DNA from: Paenibacillus sabinae T27
GTDB lineage: Bacteria > Bacillota > Bacilli > Paenibacillales > Paenibacillaceae
DNA: 64,000 nt
NCBI RefSeq assembly: GCF_000612505.1
Contig: NZ_CP004078.1
Span: 2,344,001-2,408,000, forward strand
Direction of reading: 5' to 3'
Part shown: positions 35,050-42,923 of the stretch, piece by piece
Layout of the letters: each line of letters starts with the position of its first letter
How positions within the stretch are numbered: position 1 is the stretch's first letter
The notes under the pieces: generated by a model
Seen by the model: the letters and a program-made list of their open reading frames with translations, nothing else
The model's database searches: none
What the model was told of the DNA's origin: nothing
Translations under genes and position numbers: made by a program

Positions 35050-35218
35050 AGGAGTAAGCAAGAAACATTCCATTAATCGTCCTTTACGGAGCCTCTCGTG
35101 AAGCCGTGTTTCCGCTTCCTTGCGGAGCTTCCTGGAAGCGCCCAATTGGGCTTGCGAGGCTAACACGGCTCTTCTCTCCATAAAGGAATCTCTGACGCTC
35201 AATGAATGAACTACTCCT
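35050..35218. repeat. 169-bp palindromic element, long hairpin-forming DNA
   Basis: Nested inverted arms: AGGAGTA / TACTCCT at the tips (35050-35056, 35212-35218), TCCTTTACGGAG / CTCCATAAAGGA (35080-35091, 35176-35187; one mismatch) and AGCCGTGTT / AACACGGCT (35102-35110, 35162-35170). It lies at the 3' side of the small-ORF operon that follows the replication initiator. Single-strand origin, miniature transposable element or RNA terminator-like structure are all possible. Confidence 0.6.
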
Positions 35219-35223
35219 GCTAG

Positions 35224-35331
35224 TTAATTTTCAAGCAGTGAAATCGGTGTGTGGGTGGTACCGTTCACCAGTCGTTCCCTTATGACATCCAGTATCGGAC
35301 GAGGCTCCACCTTCTGCTCTCTATCTCTCAA
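35224..35331 (-). CDS. Tiny ORF (35 aa), end of rep-associated chain
   Basis: MRDREQKVEPRPILDVIRER then LVNGTTHTPISLLEN. TTG 35331 overlaps the previous stop (TTGA). Only coupling supports it. Confidence 0.35.
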   Translation of the reverse strand: MRDREQKVEPRPILDVIRERLVNGTTHTPISLLEN

Positions 35332-35435
35332 CCGTACCACTTTAGCTTAACCTGATTTGCCGCCCGTTGGGCATTCGTACAGGAAGGATGCCGTTCCTGA
35401 TCTGAAATTATTGCTCGAATCTCATCCATCGTCAT
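35328..35435 (-). CDS. Tiny ORF (35 aa) coupled to XRE remnant
   Basis: MTMDEIRAIISDQERHPSCT ... with GAGGTGATTTGA before ATG 35435, directly after the repaired stop of the XRE remnant. Probably a real peptide gene in the chain; function unknown. Confidence 0.45.
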   Translation of the reverse strand: MTMDEIRAIISDQERHPSCTNAQRAANQVKLKWYG

Positions 35436-35773
35436 TCAAATCACCTCTGTTTGCTCATCAAGATCATCGATTACATACGTCAACGCCCCACCATAGTAAC
35501 ACTCTTGATAAAGGTATTTCTGCACAGCAGGCCAATACTTGCGAGCTATAGGCCGTCTCCCGCTCTCGATCTGGAAGTGGCCATTCCAAGATGGGATGCT
35601 AGTTCTGATTGAGTTAAGAAGTCATGGTAGCGTTTCAAGTGAAGGGCATAGCACACAGGAAGTCCATCAGCATTGATCAATACGTACTTATTGAACAAGC
35701 GGTGTAAATTCCAATAAGGAATGTCCTCCTCATTGTCATCGAAATCGCTTGGGTAATACGATTGCTTCTTCAT
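35436..35773 (-). pseudogene. XRE-type regulator broken by a frameshift
   Basis: ATG 35773 (AAAGGATGAACTG upstream) starts MKKQSYYPSDFDDNEEDIPY. At the helix-turn-helix (HDFLTQSELASHLGMATS) the frame runs into a stop after SRSRAGDGL. If one C is restored near 35580, the protein continues QIESGRRPIARKYWPAVQKY and ends ...DDLDEQTEVI at 35436. The restored part aligns with the intact regulator at 27570 (ISLIETGKLLIPVKSRKAFE). So the DNA-binding domain has been inactivated by a 1-nt deletion. Confidence 0.65.
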
Positions 35774-36206
35774 CAGTTCATCCTTTCTGTTAACAACGTA
35801 GGGATAATGCGGCCCCCTGTACGTTAGAGAGCCGCTATGAGTAAAGGAGACAGCTATGCGAGTTGCCATCCCGCAGAGACTGTAAACTTAATCATTAGGA
35901 TGATGCGAATTAAGAGAAAATTTAGGTAGTATGTGATACCAGGCAAACTAATAGGACTAAACCCGCTTAAAGCCTTGATATACAAGGACTTAACGCAGTA
36001 TTACGTAAGGGGACTGATAATCCTAATCAGAGGATGGATCGCCGCCGCTAGGCATTATAGGTCATGCATCAGTATAGAGATAGGACTAGCGAAAATCCAG
36101 ACGTATCACGGCTTGCAGGTGGATTAGTCCGAATAGTATTGAAAAATCGCTCAGGAGTGCTTACGATCAATAGGAACAGATATGAACTTACAGCGGCGGA
36201 AATCTG
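35774..36206. other. Intergenic region downstream of rep, upstream of XRE remnant
   Basis: No supported gene. AATAGGACTAAACCCGCTTA near 35950 resembles AATAGACTGATTAAACCGCT near 29999, a motif shared by two control regions of the element. A 60-aa plus-strand frame (36064-36246) has no ribosome site. Confidence 0.45.
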
Positions 36207-36995
36207 TCACGAGGTTCTAGCGCTCACGTCTGATGATGGAGAGTGAATGAAGCTGGGAAGGTCATCTACATTGGAGAGTATGAGGTTATACAAGTTCACC
36301 GCTTGTGCTGCCGCATACTCTCTTATTTTTTTCTGATTGGCCCTTGTGAGATGCCCCCACACCAGGCTCCCTGCATTCAGTTGCCTGACAAGTTCCTGTT
36401 GTTTAGCAGGCATTGCCGTAATGTCTGTAATAATCTGATACTGCTGGGCCGAAATAAAATCATCAATGGTCAGCGCCGACACCTTCTTCATAGTCGGGAA
36501 TCGGAAACGAAGCTCTGTCCGTGTCCATGTATCTGTATGAGTTCGGTGCCGCTCCTGCATCTGAAGCTGCTTGTCATACATGTGTAGCTGAACAGAGGAT
36601 CGCCTGGACCCCATATACATTGAAGTAGGCAGAGGCCTAACATCTGCTCGCTTGGGAGGATGCACGGCGTGGAACTGTTCATAAGGAGTGTTACTGTCGA
36701 ATGCAATATCTAGCCGCTTCACTGACCACCTATGCAATGGTATCAGACTGAATATGTCACGTAGCAACGGGCTATCGTCAGAGTAGCCGTGAAACATGAG
36801 CTTACAGGTAAACTTCGAGGTAGGAAACTTGGGAATGTGCCATAGGTATACGCCCTTCCGCTTATCTAAGACGAAGTAACGATACCTTACGTGATTCGTG
36901 TTGTTGTACGCCTTGATAATGCTGTTGAATAGCTGTCTGCTTTCGATGTCATTTAGTTTGATGTATAACGTCTTTGTATCCGATGATACTCTCAT
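36207..36995 (-). CDS. Replication initiation protein (Rep_trans-like, rolling-circle type)
   Basis: A 262-aa protein with the pattern I associate with plasmid/ICE replication initiation factors: RLDIAFD (94-100), then SSVQLHMYDKQLQMQE with Tyr140, then WTRTELRFRF (157-166). Proteins of this type nick the double-strand origin and start rolling-circle replication. It indicates the element can replicate after excision. AAGGGGGC lies 9-15 bases before ATG 36995. Origin candidates nearby are the palindrome at 35050-35218 and the gap 35774-36206. Confidence 0.7.
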   Translation of the reverse strand: MRVSSDTKTLYIKLNDIESRQLFNSIIKAYNNTNHVRYRYFVLDKRKGVYLWHIPKFPTSKFTCKLMFHGYSDDSPLLRDIFSLIPLHRWSVKRLDIAFDSNTPYEQFHAVHPPKRADVRPLPTSMYMGSRRSSVQLHMYDKQLQMQERHRTHTDTWTRTELRFRFPTMKKVSALTIDDFISAQQYQIITDITAMPAKQQELVRQLNAGSLVWGHLTRANQKKIREYAAAQAVNLYNLILSNVDDLPSFIHSPSSDVSARTS

Positions 36996-37126
36996 GCTAT
37001 GGCTGCCCCCTTATCTGTTGTAAGGAGATAGAAACGACAAGAAACTGTGTAATACTTATCTCCACAGCTAGAACAACCTTTTACTTCATGAAAACACAAG
37101 AGAACGTATGTGCTAATTTGTTTGGT

Positions 37127-37867
37127 TTAACGAAATTTACTGGCTAATGAAGATAGCCTTAGCAGTAATGCTTCCGTTTTACTTTTGTCCAAGCTCTGCT
37201 TTGATTCAAGCTTCTGTTTATGCTTATCAGATAAGAATTTGATTGTCTGCTCAATGAACTCAATGTCCTCAGGATCAAGCACATATTGATCAAAAATCCT
37301 CTTCTCCATTAATACGTTCTTACTTGTACCTTGATAGACCCTCATTACGAATTCGATAGATACTCGATCCAGGACAAGACCCCCGTCCTTCTCGTAAATT
37401 TCTTCTCCTTCTTCATCAAGATCACCGTCATAATCAAGCAACTCGGGATATTTTCTTACGAGAGCAGTACGTTCTCTTGGATCATGCGGATGAATCGTAC
37501 CTGCTTTTCTGTAAAAATCATCGAAATATGCTTCCTCATCCTCATGCTTTCCGAGGAAAAATCCCGCCAATGGCTCGTTCGCCTCGTCTGGGAAAAATAA
37601 AGCAGTTGGAACATTGTAATGATTCTTGAGATTTAAGATCATGTTTCGTCGTGGCTTCTTAATGTTCTCTTCAATGTTCTTTAGTCCCTGATAAGAAACA
37701 AACTGCTTTATCGGATCGGGTATATTGACCACGGCTTGTCTTGTGTATTCACCTGGATACATTTTGTTTAACATTTGTCGAATAGTCTTGAATTTGCTTC
37801 CAATGCTCTTTTTGTTCAGAGACGAAAGCTCCTTATGCCAAATAAATCTTCCTCTGACTATAGCCAT
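37127..37867 (-). CDS. Hypothetical protein (246 aa), possible regulator
   Basis: An acidic-middle protein. Residues 20-85 are basic and helical (KFKTIRQMLNKMYPGEYTRQ, LKNIEENIKKPRRNMILNLK), looking like an XRE-type DNA-binding region; 'HYNVPTALFF' resembles the end of such a domain. The middle is very acidic (YDGDLDEEGEEIYEKDGG). AGGAGGAACC precedes ATG 37867. Divergent from the DUF3987 gene, with a 350-bp shared promoter region, so it may control the replication module. Confidence 0.5.
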   Translation of the reverse strand: MAIVRGRFIWHKELSSLNKKSIGSKFKTIRQMLNKMYPGEYTRQAVVNIPDPIKQFVSYQGLKNIEENIKKPRRNMILNLKNHYNVPTALFFPDEANEPLAGFFLGKHEDEEAYFDDFYRKAGTIHPHDPRERTALVRKYPELLDYDGDLDEEGEEIYEKDGGLVLDRVSIEFVMRVYQGTSKNVLMEKRIFDQYVLDPEDIEFIEQTIKFLSDKHKQKLESKQSLDKSKTEALLLRLSSLASKFR

Positions 37868-38217
37868 TCTGGTTCCTCCTAGCTTGTATTTGAGTTGAAT
37901 CAGATTTGAGGGCTTTATACTTCTGCGTTCATTACTTGTTCAAATCCAAGGAAGTAACATAGGTTCAATGATTAAAGTTGAAATGTAAATAAACAAACAA
38001 CACCTTATCTTACACTAGTTGAAAACAAAATCAACCTGCTGTAAAGTCATGTTTGCAAGACAGCTGCGAGACATTTTTGGAAGGATGTGACTAAACGATG
38101 CTTACGTCAATCATTCAACGCTCTGCAAATAATCTTGTTTCTACGCAATTTTGGTAGCGGGCGCACCGTCTTAATCAATCAGCTTAAAACCAAATTAATA
38201 TACCTGGAGGTATTCAA
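37868..38217. other. Divergent promoter region of the replication module
   Basis: No gene seen; AT-rich. TTGAAAACAAAATCAACCTG and a TGCAAACATGAC-type dyad lie near 38018-38060. Confidence 0.45.
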
Positions 38218-39663
38218 ATGATTATAAAGCAGAGTGATATGGAACAAACGGGGATCGTTCCGTTCGATCAATATGAGCTTCCAAGTTTCCCAGTGGACAT
38301 CTTTCCGAATTGGCTAGGACAATTTGTCTTAAGTGTATCAGATGCTTCTCAGACCCCAACTGACGCTTCAGGCTTTGCCGCATTATCAGTCTTGTCTACA
38401 GCATTATCCAAGAAATTCTTAATTCGTCCGTTTACAAGAGGATCATGGACTGAGCTAAACAACCTTTACACGGTAGTAATTATGCCATCGGGTGAAAGAA
38501 AAAGCGTAGTTCACAATGCCTTCGTTTGGCCCGTTATCGAATATGAGAAACGGAAGAGAAAGGAGGCTTTACAAGATAAGGACTCCGACTCTGACGAAGA
38601 CGGCTCCATGCCTAGATTTATTGCAGATGACACTACCCCCGAGAAATTAATAGGCCTAATGAAGAAAAACAATGAAAGAATGGCAGTTCTCTCATCTGAG
38701 GGGGGATTGTTCGAGATGCTGGATGGAAAGCGATACACAACCACTCCAAATCTGGATGTATACCTGAAGTCGTATACAGGTGATTATCTCGCTGTCGATC
38801 GAATGGGACGTCCTTCTGAAGTGCTTAACAACCCTATACTTACAATCGGTTTGTTTGTACAGCCAAGCGTACTTCAGGGGCTTCCTGATCGCTTAGCAGA
38901 TCGTGGATTATTCGGTCGGTTCCTTTACGCCAAACCCAGATCGATGCGTGGCAAACGTGATGTAACTCCTAAAGAGATAGATGAGCACGCGGCCCAAAAG
39001 TTCTATGCTTCCATCACTGCTATGATGGAGTTTAATCCAAAATATCCAATTCAATTAAGCCTTTCAGAAGAAGCACAGGAGTTATTTCTTGCTTTCTTGA
39101 AAGAGCAAGAAGAAAGTTTGAATAATGATCTTGCATTTGACTTCATGACATCTTGGACTGAACGGCTCCCCGCCCATCTATTACGAATTGCTTCATTATT
39201 ACATGCAGCCGAACAGTTCGAGCTTGGAGAAGACGTACTGGGTGATATAAACCGCATTATCAGTCTAGACACTATAGAAAGGGTACTTGGGACAATTCAG
39301 TATTTTGTTGACCATGCGTTGGCTGCGTTCGGTTGTATCAAATCAGATGAGGAACTGGAGAGCGCGAAATACCTTTGGAATGTTCTGGTTAGAGAAGGGA
39401 AGCAAGATTATCGAAAGCAATACATCTGGCAAAAGACAAAGGGTAAGTTCGCTAGGGTGGAACGACTTGATACTGCCATCAGCATACTTAGACAGCGATC
39501 TTATCTTGATATAGAAACTGACTGCTCTAAGCCTGGAAGAAAAGCATTGCTTATCAGGTTGAATCCTAAGGCAATTGAACTTTTCGACCCGTATCGAAGT
39601 AAACGCGCATCTGTTAATCAAGCGGAACGTATATCTCTTCCTAAAGAAATTGTGAAAGGATGA
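38218..39663 (+). CDS. DUF3987-domain protein (YfjI-like)
   Basis: A 481-aa protein. FPVDIFPNWLGQFVLSVSDA at the start, VVIMPSGERKSVVHNAFVWP (a degenerate P-loop-like turn; ~87-105) and LSSEGGLFEMLDGKRY are the landmarks of DUF3987 proteins, which replace or assist primase-helicases on mobile elements. The C-terminal ~90 residues look like a winged helix (RVERLDTAISILRQRSYLDI). ACCTGGAGG precedes the ATG. It heads the xis-int operon, an arrangement common in integrative elements. Role in element replication is inferred. Confidence 0.75.
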   Translation: MIIKQSDMEQTGIVPFDQYELPSFPVDIFPNWLGQFVLSVSDASQTPTDASGFAALSVLSTALSKKFLIRPFTRGSWTELNNLYTVVIMPSGERKSVVHNAFVWPVIEYEKRKRKEALQDKDSDSDEDGSMPRFIADDTTPEKLIGLMKKNNERMAVLSSEGGLFEMLDGKRYTTTPNLDVYLKSYTGDYLAVDRMGRPSEVLNNPILTIGLFVQPSVLQGLPDRLADRGLFGRFLYAKPRSMRGKRDVTPKEIDEHAAQKFYASITAMMEFNPKYPIQLSLSEEAQELFLAFLKEQEESLNNDLAFDFMTSWTERLPAHLLRIASLLHAAEQFELGEDVLGDINRIISLDTIERVLGTIQYFVDHALAAFGCIKSDEELESAKYLWNVLVREGKQDYRKQYIWQKTKGKFARVERLDTAISILRQRSYLDIETDCSKPGRKALLIRLNPKAIELFDPYRSKRASVNQAERISLPKEIVKG

Positions 39664-39668
39664 TTACT

Positions 39669-39839
39669 ATGCAAAACTCTTACCCTGAAGTGCTTAACGT
39701 AGCGGATGTTCAAAATATACTGGGAATTGGCCGCCGTCAAGCTTATGAACTGGTGAACTCGGGACAATTTCGTGTAGTGCGTGTCGGTAAGTCGATTCGC
39801 ATTCTGAAGGAGGTCTTCTTCATGTGGCTTAATGGCTAA
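39669..39839 (+). CDS. xis: Excisionase-like (AlpA/MerR-type) DNA-binding protein
   Basis: A 56-aa peptide: LNVADVQNILGIGRRQAYEL is the helix-turn-helix, followed by GQFRVVRVGKSIRILKEVFF, the usual 'vgk..ri....F..Wl' ending of excisionases. AAAGGATGATTACT precedes ATG 39669, 5 bp after the DUF3987 stop. It should bend DNA at the att sites and push the integrase toward excision. Confidence 0.85.
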   Translation: MQNSYPEVLNVADVQNILGIGRRQAYELVNSGQFRVVRVGKSIRILKEVFFMWLNG

Positions 39840-39950
39840 GAATACATCTTGAAAGGTGGTGATATAGAGTGCTAGTGGAACGTATTCGTGGTGATCCATA
39901 ATCCTCTAAATTCTTTTAACAACTACAATAATTCAATGGAGGCGATTGAA

Positions 39951-41096
39951 ATGACAGTTGCGGGCTATGTAGGAAAGTACTTCGTGAAGAAAGAGAATAA
40001 GGAACTGTACTTTTACACTCTGACTTTGGGCAAAGATGCTAACGGTAAGCGAATCCAAATTAAAAAGCGCGGTTTCAAGAGTGAAAGGGAAGCAAAGAAG
40101 GCGCTTAGGGAAGCTCAGGTGCAAGCAGACAAGGGTTCTTATTGTGAGCCGTCTAAACTGACCTACGGAGAGTTTCTGATGGAGTGGTTCAGAGGTAAAT
40201 CATCTAATTACGGAACGCAGACGGCTAAGAGCACGGAATCATACATCAGACTTCATATCAAACCGCAGCTTGGTCAGTATCCATTGGCAAAGTTAAATAT
40301 CATAACAATTGAACGTTTTGTGAACGGCCTGAGAGACAAGGGGTTGGCAGAGGGTACTATCAAACGAATTTTTAATGTGGTTACAGCCTCGCTTAATTCG
40401 GCTGAGAGAAAAGATATTATTCCAAGGAATGTGGCCTCAAGGATAGATAACAAGCCTAAGGCTAAACGGAAAGACATGCAGATATGGAATGCTGATGAGG
40501 TCAGACATTTCCTTCATACAGTCCGTAAAGAGGAGGTACGATATTATGAAGCATTCCATTTGGCACTAGCTACAGGGATGCGGCAAGGAGAAATACTTGG
40601 TCTGCGTTGGCGAGATGTGGATTTAGAACGTGGAGTGATTTCAGTCAGACAAACGCTGAGTCATGATGGCAAAGAGTTAAGGGCTGGAGCAAAAACAACA
40701 ACCAGTATTCGGACAATCTCACTTGATGCTGATACAACCCAAATGCTGGAGAAGTGGAAGCGTCGGCAACAACTGGAGAAATATGACGCTGGGGGAATGT
40801 ACATTAATCATGACCTTGTGATCTGCACAACGGTCGGAACACCAACTACACCGAGGAACCTGTCCAGAACGTGGTACAGCATGCTTAAGAAGTCCGAACT
40901 TCATCCTATTACTTTTCATGATCTTAGACACACCCATGCTTCACTGCTGCTTAAGAATAATGTGCATCCTAAGATCGTATCAGAGCGCTTGGGACACGCT
41001 TCAATACAGATTACCCTTGATCTATACTCTCACCTGTTTCCGAACATGCAGGAAGAAGCTGCACACGCTCTGGGAGAACAATTATTCAGAACCTGA
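39951..41096 (+). CDS. int: Tyrosine site-specific integrase
   Basis: A 381-aa phage/ICE-type integrase. The N-terminal arm-binding domain (GYVGKYFVKKENKELYFYTL, FKSEREAKKALREAQ) is followed by the SAM-like core domain and the catalytic domain. Catalytic residues: Arg211 (ATGMRQGEILGLRW), His323 and Arg326 (HDLRHTH), His349 (RLGHAS), Tyr359 (DLYSH). ATGGAGGCGATTGAA precedes ATG 39951; the frame continues up to 39888 without a site. It lies 143 bp from attR in the intact tRNA-Val gene, its target. Confidence 0.93.
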   Translation: MTVAGYVGKYFVKKENKELYFYTLTLGKDANGKRIQIKKRGFKSEREAKKALREAQVQADKGSYCEPSKLTYGEFLMEWFRGKSSNYGTQTAKSTESYIRLHIKPQLGQYPLAKLNIITIERFVNGLRDKGLAEGTIKRIFNVVTASLNSAERKDIIPRNVASRIDNKPKAKRKDMQIWNADEVRHFLHTVRKEEVRYYEAFHLALATGMRQGEILGLRWRDVDLERGVISVRQTLSHDGKELRAGAKTTTSIRTISLDADTTQMLEKWKRRQQLEKYDAGGMYINHDLVICTTVGTPTTPRNLSRTWYSMLKKSELHPITFHDLRHTHASLLLKNNVHPKIVSERLGHASIQITLDLYSHLFPNMQEEAAHALGEQLFRT

Positions 41097-41140
41097 GTTG
41101 CTCAGCGGTGATTGAAGGATACAGGAAGATATGAACTGAC

Positions 41141-41162
41141 TTACTACCACGGTGCTACCACG
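41141..41162. repeat. Probable integrase arm-type sites, right
   Basis: ACTACCACGGTGCTACCACG repeats the left-end pair (20956-20977) with the same 11-bp period. About 80 bp inside attR. Confidence 0.6.
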
Positions 41163-41206
41163 AAGGCAAAGGAGAGGCTATGTTGAGATGGAATCTGTCC
41201 TTAAAA

Positions 41207-41236
41207 TGAAAAAAAAGCCTTGATACACAAGGCTTT
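41207..41236 (-). terminator. Element-borne terminator now serving tRNA-Val
   Basis: Minus strand: AAAGCCTTG-TGTAT-CAAGGCTTT then TTTTT. It lies just inside attR on the element and replaces the host hairpin now stranded at 20755. Confidence 0.75.
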
Positions 41237-41239
41237 CTG

Positions 41240-41285
41240 CGTATAGGACGGATGGGGATCGAACCCATGACCCCTACCCTGTCAA
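41240..41285. repeat. attR: right 46-bp repeat inside tRNA-Val
   Basis: Identical to 20794-20839; rebuilds the 3' half of the tRNA so the gene remains functional. Confidence 0.9.
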
Positions 41286-41315
41286 GATAGTGCTCTCCCG
41301 CTGAGCTACCGTCCT
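41244..41315 (-). tRNA. tRNA-Val (anticodon GAC)
   Basis: Minus strand: acceptor arms AGGACGG (5') and CCGTCCT plus discriminator A; D-arm GCTC/GAGC; anticodon stem CTATC / GGTAG with loop TTGACAG, giving GAC; T-arm GGTTCGATCC. CCA is not encoded. The 3' 42 bases come from the integrated element's att site. Confidence 0.93.
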
Positions 41316-41327
41316 GCAACGAGATTT

Positions 41328-41357
41328 ATAATATCATAAAGCTGGCAGGAGATGCAA
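41328..41357 (-). promoter_or_regulatory. Promoter of tRNA-Val
   Basis: Minus strand: -35 TTGCAT (41357-41352), 18-bp spacer, -10 TATTAT (41333-41328), 13 bases before the tRNA 5' end. Confidence 0.7.
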
Positions 41358-41371
41358 CTATTTTTTTGAAA

Positions 41372-41545
41372 ATGAAAAAAGCAGGGAGTGCTCCCCAAAA
41401 AATTAGCGATAAATTCAAAAGCTTACCTGTCAATGTGATGTATTTGGCGGAAATCCCTCAGGGTTATGTGATTGAATTAAGAATTGAAGACCGAAATTCC
41501 GAATTAATGATTAGGGGTCATCTCATCCCGATTCAGGATAAATAA
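41372..41545 (+). CDS. Small hypothetical ORF (57 aa)
   Basis: MKKAGSAPQKISDKFKSLPV ... YVIELRIEDRNSELMIRG: the composition is protein-like, but no ribosome site precedes the ATG; GGCAGGAG is 22 bases away. It may be a leaderless or fragmentary gene upstream of the malic enzyme. Confidence 0.35.
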   Translation: MKKAGSAPQKISDKFKSLPVNVMYLAEIPQGYVIELRIEDRNSELMIRGHLIPIQDK

Positions 41546-41595
41546 AGAAGGACCTAAAGCACGAAACGTTCAGCCAATTACCAGGAGGGATAACC

Positions 41596-42777
41596 ATGAA
41601 TGTGGAGGAAATCATGCTGCTTCACCAAGGCGGCAAGTTAGAAACAACTTTGAAGCATCCAATCGAATCGATGGAGGATTTGGCCAAGGTCTATACACCG
41701 GGTGTTGCCAAGGTATGTCAAGCCATCGCTTCGGATCAGGATAAAGCATATGAGCTGACTACGAAAAAAAATACAGTGGCGGTCATCAGCGACGGTACGG
41801 CGGTACTGGGGCTTGGGGATATCGGACCGAGAGCGGCCATGCCGGTCATGGAAGGAAAAGCCGCGCTGTTCAAACAGTTTGCCGATGTGGATGCGGTGCC
41901 GATCTGCCTGGACACGAAGAGCACGGAAGAGATTATCGCGATCGTCAAGGCGCTGGCTCCCACGTTCGGAGGCATCAATCTGGAGGATATTTCTTCTCCC
42001 CGCTGCTTCGAAATTGAGCGCCGTCTCAAGGAAGAGCTGGATATTCCGGTATTTCACGACGATCAGCATGGTACGGCGATTGTGGTGCTGGCCGGACTGC
42101 TTAACGCGCTGAAGGTAGTAGACAAAGACATCAGGGACGTCAAAATTGTCGTAAACGGCTGCGGAGCGGCAGGCATATCGATCGCAAAAATGCTGCTGGG
42201 CGCAGGAGCCGAAAATCTGATCGGCGTCGACCGGGAAGGCGCGATTAACCGCCAGAATGTGTACGACAAGCATCACTGGACCGAATTTGCACAGATCAGC
42301 AATCCCCATTTGGAGCAAGGCTCTTTGTCCGACTGCATCAAGGAAGCGGATGTATTTATCGGGGTTTCCGCACCGAACGTGCTAAAAGTCGAGGATGTTC
42401 AAAATATGGCCAAAGATCCGATCGTATTCGCCATGGCCAATCCGACACCGGAGATCGATCCCGCTCTTGCGGCCCCGTATGTCAAGGTTATGGCGACGGG
42501 TCGCTCCGATTATCCGAACCAGATTAACAATGTGCTTTGCTTCCCGGGCATATTCCGGGGGGCTCTAGACTGCGGCGCCACCGACATTAACGACGAAATG
42601 AAGCTTGCGGTTGCGGAAGCGATCGCGTCGGCGGTCGACGAATCCGAGCTGAACGAGCATTTCATCATTCCCAATGCTTTCGACAAGCGGGTTGTGGAAT
42701 GCATTCGAAAAGCAGTAGCCGAAGCGGCTATCCGAACCGGCGTTGCCCGGAAAAAAGCGCTGACCAGCGTGTACTAA
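41596..42777 (+). CDS. NAD(P)-dependent malic enzyme
   Basis: A 393-aa short bacterial malic enzyme: VYTPGVAKVCQAIASD at the start, SDGTAVLGLGDIGPRAAMPV (catalytic Tyr/Lys region follows: MEGKAALFKQF), metal-binding EDISSPRCFEIE and FHDDQHGTAIV, Rossmann motif VNGCGAAGISIAKM, and MANPTPEI. It oxidatively decarboxylates malate to pyruvate and CO2. CCAGGAGGGATAACC precedes the ATG. It is a single gene with a strong terminator. Cofactor preference cannot be told by eye. Confidence 0.95.
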   Translation: MNVEEIMLLHQGGKLETTLKHPIESMEDLAKVYTPGVAKVCQAIASDQDKAYELTTKKNTVAVISDGTAVLGLGDIGPRAAMPVMEGKAALFKQFADVDAVPICLDTKSTEEIIAIVKALAPTFGGINLEDISSPRCFEIERRLKEELDIPVFHDDQHGTAIVVLAGLLNALKVVDKDIRDVKIVVNGCGAAGISIAKMLLGAGAENLIGVDREGAINRQNVYDKHHWTEFAQISNPHLEQGSLSDCIKEADVFIGVSAPNVLKVEDVQNMAKDPIVFAMANPTPEIDPALAAPYVKVMATGRSDYPNQINNVLCFPGIFRGALDCGATDINDEMKLAVAEAIASAVDESELNEHFIIPNAFDKRVVECIRKAVAEAAIRTGVARKKALTSVY

Positions 42778-42833
42778 CTCAAGTGAAAGGCAGCACATTC
42801 TGCCGAATGAACGAGGTTTGACTTTATCAATAT

Positions 42834-42873
42834 AAAAAGCGAACCGGCCAACGATGGGCCGGTTCGCTTTTTA
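42834..42873. terminator. Bidirectional terminator after malic enzyme
   Basis: AAAAAGCGAACCGGCC pairs with GGCCGGTTCGCTTTTT around a 7-base loop; it works on both strands and also serves the ABC-GTPase operon. Confidence 0.92.
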
Positions 42874-42923
42874 TTTATGCGGCTTCAAAAGGAAGAGAAA
42901 ATGAATCCTAAAGCCGCGGTAAG

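Larger units (their letters stand above)
20794..41285. mobile_element. Integrative element in tRNA-Val(GAC), ~20.5 kb
   Basis: Bounded by identical 46-bp repeats (20794-20839 and 41240-41285) equal to the 3' part of the tRNA-Val gene. Next to the right end lie a tyrosine integrase (39951) and an AlpA-like excisionase (39669). A replication initiator (36207) and DUF3987 protein (38218) suggest plasmid-like replication. Cargo includes a BcgI-like restriction-modification pair, a HEPN protein, RadC/JAB, an Sda-like peptide, XRE regulators and many tiny genes. No relaxase, coupling protein, type IV secretion or phage structural gene is visible, so self-transfer is unlikely; mobilisation or satellite behaviour is possible. 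The element is AT-richer than its flanks. Confidence 0.88.

Noticed and set aside
35011..35202. 63-aa minus-strand ORF across the palindrome
   Set aside because: Its sequence is simply the translation of the inverted repeat; no ribosome site.
35950..35985. CCTTGATATACAAGG motif similar to the tRNA-flanking terminators
   Set aside because: The resemblance to the att-side hairpins is short and lacks a T tract; treated as chance.
36064..36246. 60-aa plus-strand ORF overlapping the rep gene end
   Set aside because: Looks partly protein-like, but has no ribosome site and overlaps rep by 40 bases.
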